Position numbers and translations under genes: made by a program. A stretch of DNA of 64,000 nt from Hyposmocoma kahamanoa (lineage: Eukaryota; Arthropoda; Insecta; Lepidoptera; Cosmopterigidae). Below are positions 22,528 through 32,121 of the stretch, piece after piece. The notes beneath the pieces were generated by a model. It saw nothing but the letters and a program-made list of their open reading frames with translations. It made no database searches and had not been told where the DNA came from. Where the stretch lies: the NCBI RefSeq assembly GCF_003589595.1, contig NW_020654810.1:17634594-17698593 (forward strand), written 5' to 3'. Position 1 is the first letter of the stretch, and every line of letters begins with the position of its first letter.

Positions 22528-23060
22528 AGTTATCGGATAGGTCGTGTTGTGCCACTGTAATTAGTGCCAAATTTTATGGACTAATTTTTCATAGACTTAT
22601 AAGTAAGTCTACTATTCGCCCCCACGTAATTCAAATATATAAATAATAAAATATAAATAATATATAATATAATAAAATATAATAAAATATAATAAATAAA
22701 TAATATCTAAAATAATTCAGACCCAGACTTATTCCTATGATCACGTAAATGCCCAGCGCTCTTTATAATGAAAATGTCTCCTTCAAATTTAGTGCTATAT
22801 ATTCTACATGACCATAGGGTATTTAGAAAACACGTTTTTCATACAAAACTGACGGCATTTTCACTAAGGCCTGAAGCATGTAATTAATTATATTTAGAAC
22901 ATTTTAATGTACATTGTCACTTAACTGCTTTTTTCATTTTGCTGGGTCTTAGGAGGCCATCTTTATGTGGATCAATTTATACTGAACTGCATTCGTGAGT
23001 TCCTGATCATGGAAGTAGAGCAAATCGGTCGTAATGTTTACTAGTGGTACGACATGCCTA

Positions 23061-24142
23061 TTAAACATAATAAAACGCACCCTAATTATCCTGAATTGTA
23101 TCGTGTTGGTCTGGACTTATGAAATACTTTGCATTAATAATATTTTTCATATCATAAACTCTCTATAATGTAAAGACCGCAAATTACGACCAGCATAAAG
23201 ATAAACTGTTTTGTTAGAACAAATTTCTTATCTGTGAAAATGTTATTATTGCTTGATAACCTCTGGTAAACAAAACAATTTGGTTTGACCTCAATTCTAA
23301 TATCAGTCGAGATTAAGTTTTATTCGAAATGTCAATAGCAAACAGTTTCGACAAAAAATTTTGACAATTTCACGCGTTACTTGATATCAAACGATATGAT
23401 TGTTGGGGTCGATTCTAGTATGTCTATGAATTAAAAATAAAAACTACGGTTGTGTGACATGCGCGATAAAAGTTTTTATTTGCCGCCATTTCGCCAGTCG
23501 TAATATGCGGTTCCTGAACACATCACAGAGAGCTTATATATATGTGTGTAGATAAAGCAGTGTATGTAACTGTACATAATTAGGCATTAAAACACTCGTG
23601 AGATGTTTTTATAAAACTCGCATGTCGGCTCGTTTCATAAACCCACGATCGTATTTTCATGCCTTTCATTATGTAACAGTCTATAAACTAAACTACTATA
23701 ATATTATTATAGCATATGAACATATAATAAAACGAAAATACAATTCGAGGTAATAAAAACTTCGTAACATTTAAGTAAGATTGTTGGCGGCATATTATTA
23801 TAAGCACAAAACGTCAGACATTATAAATTGTATTTGTATAGACATACTCGTAGATAAAGTATCTTTACTTAACCTCGAGATGGATTGTGACATAAACGCA
23901 CACATACACACACACGCACGCACGCACGAAGCACCATCTCGCTTACCACCGGGCGCACGACTTGTTCCCCTGTCATTTGGCGTCATAAAAAAACGCACAC
24001 ACACAAACACTCTCAATTAACCTCTAAAATTAAAAACAGCCGTCTCCGTAGATTTACTGTGTTCATGGGGTAATCGGATGAGATACTTTCTGACTCCCCG
24101 AAGCAACATTACAACCCTTTCAAAACAACCATATATTATCAT
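23061..24142. other. Region between relic exons 3 and 2
   Basis: This corresponds to intron 2 of the lost fourth gene. It holds a short (CA)n run near 23898-23932 and no recognised gene. Confidence 0.4.
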
Positions 24143-24579
24143 TACATGACAACAAACTTTACTCAAGCTTTAAAAAAGTTCTACCCATTCGTCATTATTA
24201 AAATATACGTCTGTGAATTCCTACGTGAAAAGACTTCTTCTACCAAACATACTTCACTTTATTTCATTTCTCAGTTTTATTATATTATATTAATTGTATT
24301 ACCTGCTTTATCTATAAATTTATAGGTAAGGTAATGTAAAAATTACAGTATAATAATATCAAAATTTGTGAAGAAAATTAGACCTCTCCAATAAACGAGC
24401 CTAAATGTGAAAATAATACATTTTCGACGTGGACCATCCTTATATCCGGAAACAGGATATTTATATACTTTTAGATATTTAAAAGATACAGCGATACAAT
24501 GGAGTTAACAAAACATTGTCATCTGTGGTTAATATTTTTGTTAATTTTTCAAGAATATTGAGTAAGTACAATAATATAG

Positions 24580-24745
24580 GAGATGAAACTATTTTTCCGG
24601 ATTTAAATCGCGTATATTTGTTTTTTCAAACAAACCGACGTTTCGGGCCCTTTTCGGTTGAGTCAACAGTGACCATGGGACATGTAAAGGAAAGAAAAAT
24701 AATTTCATTTCCTATGTGTAACAATCGCGAAAACCTAAGAACTCG
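24580..24745 (+). repeat. Repeat fragment shared with 10425-10545
   Basis: GGATTTAAATCGCGTATATTTGT and ACGTTTCGGGC match the copy near 10.4 kb. It ends where the RTE element begins. Confidence 0.4.
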
Positions 24746-25615
24746 ATAAGTACAATAATAATCACTAAAAAAGGCTCTCTCTCTCATCTTAGCGTTGTCC
24801 CGGTTGCGTCCTCAGCAGGGTTGCTGCGGAGCCCGGGGTCCGCTTTCCTACTTTTTCTCCTCCACTTTGCACGGTCTTCGGCATCCTTAGTGGTGAGACC
24901 ATTGGCACGCATATCACCCTTGGCGACGTCAAGCCAGCACTTCTTGGGTCTGCCCCTTCTACCGGGGCCCGGCGGAGGTGGCATAGCCAGACATTTGTTT
25001 CCCACGTAGCATGCCGGTTTCCGTAATTGTGGCCGTACCAACGTAGACGGCTTTCTTGCAGTTTATCTGCAATGTCACGGACATGAAGGCTGCCGCGGAT
25101 GCGGGAGTTTCTGACACGGTCTTTCCGTGAAACTCCACACATCCAGCGCAGCATCTTCATTTCCGTGACACGCAGCTCCTGCTTATGACGCTCAAGTACG
25201 GGCCACGTTTCACTGCCATATAAAAGGACAGGCCTAATGATGGATTTATAGACCTGTCCTTTCAGCTTAACTTGGGGCTTAACTTAATCTTGGGGTCACA
25301 AATTACACCAGTCACCTCACGCCACTTTGCCCAAGCGGCTGCGATTCGGGCTCTGACGTCGCAGTCGATGTCTCCGGACGCGCTAAGTACAGATCCCAAG
25401 TATTTAAACTGGCCCGTAGGCTCGACCGCGTCTTCGCCTATGCGTACAGGTAGGGGATCTGTAGCGTTGCAGACCATGTACTCAGTCTTCGCCACATTTA
25501 GTCTCAGACCGCCGTTCTCAAGCGACTCCTTTCACACATTCACTCGTCGTACCAGTCTCCCTCTATCCGCATCCGCCAGCGCGATATCGTCAGCGTATAT
25601 AAGCATCCACGGGGG

Positions 25616-26063
25616 TTACTCATGCGTGTCTCGGATGGAGCTTGAGACCTCGTCTAATATCACGCTGAACAGATAGGGACTGAGAACTGAGCCCTGGTGA
25701 ACTCCGACTGTGACAGGGAAGGGTTTAGTGTCACCAACAGCAGTCCTAACCATGGAATCGGAATCGCGGTACATGTCTCGGATGATGTCAATATAAGCTT
25801 CTGGTACCCCTTTGGATCTCAGTGCCCACCAGATCATTACACGGGGGATACAGTCGAAGGCCTTCTGCATGTCAAGAAACATGAAATGCAGAGGCGTATT
25901 ATTCAATCTGTATTTCTCCATGATGACCCTTAGGGCAAAAACAGGATCCATGGTCCCAAGACCAGGCCGAAACCCATATTGACCCTCCGAGACAGCACTC
26001 TCCTGTCGGATCCGAGAGTCTATTATACGCTCGAAGAGCTTCATGGTGTGGGACATGACCTTT
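25616..26063 (-). pseudogene. RTE reverse transcriptase, C-terminal half
   Basis: Encodes KVMSHTMKLFERIIDSRIR, SEGQYGFRPG, DMQKAFDCIPR and GVHQGSVLSPYLFSVILDE. The catalytic YADD lies just beyond at about 25590, in a continuing frame that then breaks. The upper border is set by the SINE insertion, so the leading poly-isoleucine of the open frame is SINE tail. Confidence 0.88.
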
Positions 26064-26297
26064 ATAATAATAATAATAATAATAATAATAACGCTCACAC
26101 TCAACATAGCCCCGCACTAGGGAAACCCTGTGTCGCGGGTGCCATGGACACACACACATAGACAACCACAAATTACACCCAAACTCACGAGAGAAATAAA
26201 TGTAGGCCATACAAATATTTCTCCCGGCCCGGGAATCGAACCTGGGACCTCTGCGTGGCAGTCCGGCATGGTAACCGTTCGGCCACGGAGGCAGTTA
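26064..26297 (-). mobile_element. SINE S1 inserted in the RTE reverse transcriptase
   Basis: A full-length S1 copy. On the minus strand it runs from CTGCCTCCGTGGCCGAACGG through box B GGTTCGATTCCCGGGC to a (TTA)n tail. Removing it rejoins the RT frame ...GDYRGI / KVMSHTMKLF..., so it landed in an already present RTE. A short ATAA-like duplication flanks it. Confidence 0.9.
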
Positions 26298-27066
26298 TGC
26301 CCCGATAATCGCCACACTCCTGCACCGATCTCTTCCCTTTGAAGACTGGAGTGATAATACTCAGTCTCCATTGGTTAGGGATTTTACCGGTGAGGAGCAC
26401 GCGATTAAAGATGCCGGTAAGGATGCCCACACCACGGGGACCCATTGCCTTCCAGGCCTCGATGGGAACCCCATCGGCTCCGACAGCTTTCCGATTCTTC
26501 ATGCGACGAAGAGCTAAGTGGACTTCCTCAGGCGTTACCGGTCGCACTAGTCCCTGATTCGGAGGGAGGACCCGTGGCTGCACCTCTCTGTGCTGCTGAT
26601 TCAGCAGCTCGTGGAAATATGAGCGCCATCTCTCCTTCACCGCGTCGACCTCGCATATAAGGTTGCCATGAGGGTCTTTAATGCAGCGACACTTGGAAAT
26701 ATCTTGTGCCGCTAAGACCCTCGAACGTGCCAGCTTAAAGATAAGCTTCTGCCCCTCAGACGATTCCAACTTGTCATACAACGGCTGCAAGTGGTCCCAT
26801 CTGGCTCTGGCTACAGCTTTCTTAGCGGCACGTTTGGCATCCCTATATGCGTCGCGGTCTTCAGAAGATTCGGACGCTTGCCACGTTTTGAAGAGGGCTT
26901 TCTTCACCCTCACCTCCCTCTGGACTGTGTCGTTCCACCACCAAGTTTCTTTGTCACATTTGCGACCACCCTTGGACAAGCCCAGCACCGCTTTCGCCGC
27001 CTCAGATATGGCAGCCTGAATGTTGTCCCAGTGGTTCTGGACTAGATCACCTCCGTGTCGGCGCAT
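26298..27066 (-). pseudogene. RTE reverse transcriptase, N-terminal half
   Basis: Carries the linker after the endonuclease and RT motifs 0-2 (VKERWRSYFHELLN, LRRMKNRKAVGADGVPIEAW, RLSIITPVFKGKRSVQECGD). Downstream of GDYRGI the frame enters the inserted SINE. Confidence 0.88.
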
Positions 27067-28046
27067 TTATCGCCGATCGCTGAGATGAACTCCTGGGACG
27101 TGGTACTATCAAGCCGCCACCATCTGATTTGGCGTCGGCAGCGCTCAGCGGGCTTGTCGGCCGGCTTTACGCAGAGATCCATGACAAGAAGACGGTGTTG
27201 CGCAGTGAGACTCTCACCTGGTATGACCTTGCAGTTGGCCACTTTGCTGATATGGTGTCTTCTGGTGAGTAGGAAATCGATTTGGGTGGCGTGTCCGCCG
27301 CTCTTATAGGTGATTAAATGCTCGGGGTTCTTTTTAAAGAACGTGTTCACGATGGCGAGATCGGCCGCCGCACACGTTGTGAGGATGTCTCCTCCCTCCG
27401 CGTTGCGACTGCCGTACCCGTAGCCACCGTGGACCCGCTCGAACCCTTCACACGCCTCACCCACATGACCGTTCAGGTCGCCACCCAAGACGACTGCCTG
27501 AGACAAAGGAATGGCACTCAGCACTTACCCGAGTTGATCCCAGAACCTCGCCCTGTCCGTGTCGCTGCAACCGGCCTGAGGTGCGTAGGCGCCTATCAAG
27601 TGGGTCACGACCCCTTCGATAAGCACCCTCACTACCATAAGCCGGTCGCTAAAGCGTTTCACTTCCAGGACGTGATCGTGAAACTCCTCGGAGAGCACCA
27701 CGGCCACCCCGTTCACGCCCCCAGGAGCACCGGTGTAGATCAGCTTGTAGCCATTCCCAATGAGCCGGGATCTGCTGCCTTTCCACCGAGTCTCCTGCAG
27801 GAACGCCACGGCGACCCTCCGCCTGGAAAGCACGTCTGCTAGCTCCCTCGCGCGTCCAGTCAGCGTGCCAATGTTCCACGTGGCAAAGCGGAGCTTCCTG
27901 TGATGGGTAGGGGCTCGCCTCTTTAACCGTGCCCACCCTTGACACGGTAGCCCTAGTCCACTTGCCACAGAAGTCGGGCGAGGCTCCTGCGCGCCGTTTT
28001 GCGGCGGCGCCCTATCCCTATGCCATATCCTTCTGTTGACTTCCAT
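27042..28046 (-). pseudogene. RTE endonuclease domain, one frameshift
   Basis: The 28046-27525 frame and the 27524-27042 frame together cover an exonuclease-endonuclease-phosphatase fold. The catalytic neighbourhoods LQETRW, GGDLNGHVG and a degraded HR (normally SDHR) are visible. One frameshift near 27525 separates them. Confidence 0.85.
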
Positions 28047-28230
28047 AAGTTGATGTGGCGGTGTTGGTTTTTACGGGAGCGACTGCCGTCTGACCTCCCA
28101 ACCCCCGAAAGGGAAAACCCCTCGCTAGAGCCTCGTCCGTCTATCAGCAGGCGCACCACTTGCAGGTGAGGTTAGCTTGGGCTCCAAGATGTAGGTGGAG
28201 CCCCCAAAACGCCCAAAATCACCCTAAAAA

Positions 28231-28618
28231 AGGCATTTTAAACATTAATACTTGAAACATCATTCAAATAAAACAACAATACGCAAAGGTCTGTAATATG
28301 TCAGACCATATTGGTAATAATATTTAGTAGTATTATTATTACGAACAAAAGTTAAACTCATTGCAATTACGCAAGCAAAGATTAAGAGTCATTTTTGAAA
28401 TTACAAAGAAGCCCTTAATATCAAGTAAGCCGATTTTATGGAACCAACTTTGAAATTTTTACTAAAAATACATCACATTTACCACATTTCGTCTCTGGGT
28501 TTCGTTAAAATAATGAATGTGTGATACAAATAATCTCGTGTACTTGTACCTACTGCTTTAAAGAGACATGCTTCACAGAGAAGGCCACAAAAATTAGCTT
28601 TTCCACATTTTTGTTGAA
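28231..28618. other. AT-rich spacer
   Basis: No recognised feature between the RTE 5' end and the Penelope-like remnant. Confidence 0.4.
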
Positions 28619-28631
28619 GTAGATAGAAACC

Positions 28632-29190
28632 TTTTGTGGTTATTCACTAAATGATTATCACTAGTATCAGGTTTCTTACCACGGTATGACTTCTTTTTAT
28701 TTTCCCGATATTTCGATATTTATAAGTCGGCTATAGCACAACATCTCACACAGACTGACACTAACCACTGGATCGAGTTGCATAGCCCCCAGGTACTCTC
28801 GACAGAACGTCACTACATACCACGGTTGGTACGAGAAGCCATCGAGATCACGAAGTACAAAACATTTAACCGTGATGACGGTTTTAAACTGTCCAGTGCA
28901 TGGAATCCGGTCCTTAGTGCGCGCAGTAATAAAAACAAAAACACCTCGAGTTCAGTTTCGCGTGTGGATACAGTGAGTGTGGTTTGTGTGAAAAAAGTGA
29001 GTGACAATGGTAACGCCACAACAAATCGTCGACGGCGCAAGAGGGTAGACAGATATGTCTGCTCATAAAGCTGTCATCTGCCGCCGTCCAGTCAAACCCG
29101 TGACCATGGAGCGTGCAACCGTTCCGAAATATCGGAAAAATAAAAAGAAGTCATACCGTGGTAAGAAACCTGATACTAGTGATAATCATT
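28632..29190 (+). mobile_element. Penelope-like element remnant with inverted termini
   Basis: An inverted pair of ~70 bp (left from 28651 ATGATTATCACTAGTATCAG, right complement ending at 29190) encloses a short coding remnant at 28778-28925. The frame reads RHYIPRLVREAIEITKYKTF then NRDDGFKLSSAWNPVL. This resembles the segment after the GIY-YIG domain in Penelope-like polymerases. The 12-bp sequence TAGATAGAAACC flanks it exactly (28620-28631 and 29191-29202) and is read as the target-site duplication. The polymerase is missing, so this is an internally deleted copy. Confidence 0.75.
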
Positions 29191-29365
29191 TAGATAGAAA
29201 CCGTAAAAAATGTGATGCGACTGAAAAGTAACATGTACGATAAAAGAGGCGCACTTTCAAAATAGTAGATGGATTTTTTTACTCAAGAACATTGTTTAAA
29301 GAAGAGAGATAGTTGAAGTAACTCTATGTTCAGCGATTAATGCTGAAATCTTTTAAATAATTTTT

Positions 29366-29545
29366 TTTATAATATCAAGTGACGGGACGAACAAGTCGTG
29401 CGCCTGATAGTAAGCTACACGCCTGTCCCTAATAATTGCAGTGCGACTAGGAGCTTTAAATCGCAAAGATCTAAGGGGCACTGCCACTGCGCCCGTCACC
29501 CTGAGACATAAGTTGACAAGTGTCATGTGCCTGTAATTTTACTTA
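29366..29545 (-). repeat. R290 repeat, truncated
   Basis: Complement of the 3' half of R290 (AAGTGACGGGACGAACAAGT to the CTGTAATTTTAC block). It stops four bases before SINE S1 starts at 29549. Confidence 0.75.
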
Positions 29546-29548
29546 GTT

Positions 29549-30048
29549 ACTGCCTCCGTGGACGAACGGTTCCCATGCTGGACTGGCACGCAGAGGTCCC
29601 AGGTTTGATTCCAGGGCCGGGAGAAATATCGCACTTCTCATGGAAGAATCGTATAAGGGAAGTTATGTCAAAAATGTTTATTGCTCTATTAGATACAGAA
29701 CAATATAACCCACATGCTCTCCAATACTTGTAACTCTGTGATTGTGTAATAGACAGTTTTCTTTGTTTCTTTCTTTCTTCTTTCTATCGACTAATATTGT
29801 AGATAGTTACAAGAATTGGAGAGGATGTGGGTTATATTTTTCTGCATCTAATGGAGCAATATATATTTTAGGCGTAACTTCACCAATGCCATTCTTGCCA
29901 GGGATGCGATATTTGAAAGGCCTACACTTATTTCTCTCGTGAGTTTAGGTGTAATTTGTGGTTGTCCATGTGTGTGTCCATGTCATCCGTGATACAGAGA
30001 TTCTCTAGTGCGGGGCTATGACTGTGTGCTCATTATTATTATTATTAT
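29549..30048 (+). mobile_element. SINE S1 split by a foldback insertion
   Basis: The head (CTGCCTCCGTGGACGAACGG, box B GGTTTGATTCCAGG) ends at 29629. The body resumes at 29913 (GGCCTACACTTATTTCTCTC) and finishes in a (TTA)n tail near 30033-30048. A 279-bp inverted-repeat element lies between. Confidence 0.85.
29630..29908. repeat. Foldback element nested in a SINE
   Basis: The arms of about 115 bp pair imperfectly. CGCACTTCTCATGGAAGAAT pairs with the complement of ATTCTTGCCAGGGATGCG, and TATAACCCACATGCTCTCCA pairs with the complement of TGGAGAGGATGTGGGTTATA. ATAT is duplicated on both sides. No coding content. Confidence 0.85.
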
Positions 30049-30298
30049 TTCTCCGATTTCGTGGGAACCCTCTCAGTACGCCGATGATCGTGACGACATG
30101 ATTCAATCAAACCAATTTTAACTACGGTGGCGTGGGAGGTGGACATATCCCTTATATATTACAGTATGGACAGGATTACCTTCAGTGAAGCTTTGAAAGA
30201 GACATTTAAGTAGAGCATATGGTACCCTCTATTGCTCTCTTTATAGGCAGCAATTTCGTCTCAATACAGGATTATGCTCGGCCGCATACTGCTCGTTC

Positions 30299-30357
30299 AA
30301 CTCGAACTAAATGAAGTGCATATATACTAGTAATATGCACTTCATTTAGTTCGAGTT
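30299..30357. repeat. Perfect 25-bp palindrome, 9-nt loop
   Basis: The left arm 30299-30323 (starting AACTCGAACTAAATGAAG) is the exact complement of 30333-30357, with ATACTAGTA between. It would form a strong hairpin in RNA or cruciform DNA. Confidence 0.9.
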
Positions 30358-31540
30358 CGATTGATTGGCTAGCGAATTCATCTGATATGAACCTATAAAG
30401 CATGATTGGGATTTAGAATGAAGAGTAAACCGTCGCCATTGGATGCAGTAACTGAGGAAGGGCTGACTCTATCCCAAGAATCAATAAATAATATTGTTTT
30501 TAGCATGTCCAGATGGATAGAAGTGGATCGTAGAGCACGCAAACGAATATTAGAGATTTTTTTTTAATAAAACTTTGTGAGTGACATGGGGTAAGGAAAA
30601 AGGAAAATCTTCACGTTGTATTTTTTTTTGTACTTGTCCTAAATGAAGCTTTTTAATTTGAAAGAAATTAAAATTATAAAGGTTTTTTACGAAATCTTAC
30701 GAAACCACTTTAACAACAAACTGTTGAAAAATTTGAGTTATTTTTGTGTGTGCATGTTTCGCTAAATTTGCCGCTATAAATACTACGCCTACGATAAAAC
30801 GCGATAAAACTTAATTAAAACTATAACATCACCATTCATCGTCATCATCATCATTCCGTTACCGAAGCAATAAATACGTAAATTATTTAATCCCACCCAA
30901 CACAACACGGAGACGTGGAAGACGCAGAAGTAGATGGCGCGACGAGCTAGATGCTCATATATGAGATTTTGGCCTGTAGTGGCATTGAATCGCGATGAGT
31001 GGAGTAAGGGAAGGGTTTAAATGTTAAGTTTAAATGAAAAGATGAATTACAAAGTTCCAAGATTGTTATTTTGGTTTAATATTGGATCGTTCAAACTTTA
31101 TGCATTTTATTTTAAAATTTCAGCTTCTCTTTGAATTATTGGATATAAATTTGCACAGATTACATAAATACTAAATTTTATTCCACACTCTCAGATCGTC
31201 AAGTCGGGATGGATATTCGAACTTGCACGAATCCACGACGTCAAATTTAAAATTGAAATTGATTGGTTTTCTCAGAAGGCACAAATAATGAAATCATCCT
31301 ATTATACAATCGGACTTAAGCTAAACTAGGCCACAACTTGAACAAAGCTTGGGTAAACTAAGTCACAGCTTTAAGAATTTACTATTTATTAACTGTATTC
31401 ATTACTAAAAACATAGCTATTGTCAATAAATTGGATATTTAATTTCGCACAGTTTAATTCCGCAAATTGAACTGGTTGGAATCACAAGTGAAATCCCCAT
31501 ATCGGATGGTACTTATAAGTATACTACAGTATAAGACATA
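30358..31540. other. Intergenic DNA, no gene recognised
   Basis: AT-rich sequence with a short CATCATCAT run near 30838. No convincing frame. Confidence 0.35.
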
Positions 31541-31541
31541 C

Positions 31542-31748
31542 ATAATAATAATAATAACGCGTACACACATAGCCCCGTACTAGGAAAACCCTATGTCGCG
31601 GGTGCCAAGGACACATAGAAAGCCACAAATTACACTCAAACTCACGAGAAAAATAAATGTAGACCATACTAATATTTCTGCTGGCCCGGGAATCAAACCC
31701 GGGATCTCTGCGTCGCAGACCATGGTAACCGTTCGGCTACGGAGACAG
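31542..31748 (-). mobile_element. SINE family S1
   Basis: A full-length, slightly decayed copy. The minus strand runs from CTGTCTCCGTAGCCGAACGG through GGTTTGATTCCCGGGCC to a (TTA)n tail at about 31542-31557. Confidence 0.85.
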
Positions 31749-32048
31749 ATAACAACACAAAGTAATTCGTGTTAACGGCCAATGGTACTAGATTTGCGAA
31801 ACTTTAGCGGTAATTTCGTATATCCATTATTAGCCTATAAAATACAATAGGACTATCAAGAAAAAAATCTTTATTCGCACAGGTATTATATTCATAAGGA
31901 ACACTGCACATTAATACAACGTTTGTCGACGACAGGATAAATCGATATTACACTTGAGATCTAGAAATTGCGATGAAAATAAAAGAATCATGGTAGATGA
32001 TTTTAGAATCATCTAATTAATTCACAAACATTGGCTAACATGCAAGTA

Positions 32049-32121
32049 TAAGGTCCTGAAAGTGTAAGGTCCTGGAAGTTTAAGGCCCTGGACGTATTAG
32101 GTCCTGGAAGTAGAAGGTCTT
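32049..32121. repeat. Short tandem repeat, 16-17 bp unit
   Basis: Five imperfect units of the type AAGGTCCTGGAAGTNT, with GACGTATT in one unit. Confidence 0.8.

Larger units (their letters stand above)
21660..24245 (-). pseudogene. Relic of a fourth GH29 fucosidase copy
   Basis: Four separated pieces align to copy A exons in the correct order on the minus strand. 21668-21832 and 22545-22612 match exon 3 (for example CAGCCAAGATTCTTCTGC and AAGTCTACTATTC). 22955-23060 matches the 5' part of exon 3 (CTTTATGTGGATCAATTT, GGAAGTAGAGCAAATCG). 24143-24245 matches exon 2, including the intron start (CAACAAACTTTACTCAAGCT). Stops and frameshifts are frequent, such as a stop after NDEWVELF in the exon 2 piece. 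A LINE 3' end and a SINE have inserted between the pieces. I found no exon 1, 4 or 5 remnants. Confidence 0.85.
24772..28230 (-). mobile_element. RTE-type non-LTR retrotransposon (decayed)
   Basis: In minus orientation the 5' part (28.05-27.05 kb) encodes an apurinic endonuclease-like domain (LRFATWNIGTLTGRARELAD, VAFLQETRWKG, GGDLNGHVG, AQHRLLVMDL). The reverse transcriptase follows (27.07-25.55 kb): NRKAVGADGVP, PNQWRLSIITPVFKGK, YGFRPG, FDCIPR, VHQGSVLSPYLF, LIYADDIALA. The C-terminal tail reaches 24.79 kb (RLRWYGH, GRRGRPKKCWLD). The order and sequence fit the RTE clade. Frameshifts occur near 27525, 27050, 25530 and 25250, and a SINE breaks the frame at 26.06-26.30 kb. It cannot move itself. 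Confidence 0.9.

Noticed and set aside
25272..25676. Plus-strand 134-codon frame
   Set aside because: Antisense to the RTE reverse transcriptase region; no domain on this strand.
27055..27842. Plus-strand frames of 84 and 174 codons
   Set aside because: They are antisense shadows of the RTE endonuclease, which has clear motifs on the minus strand.
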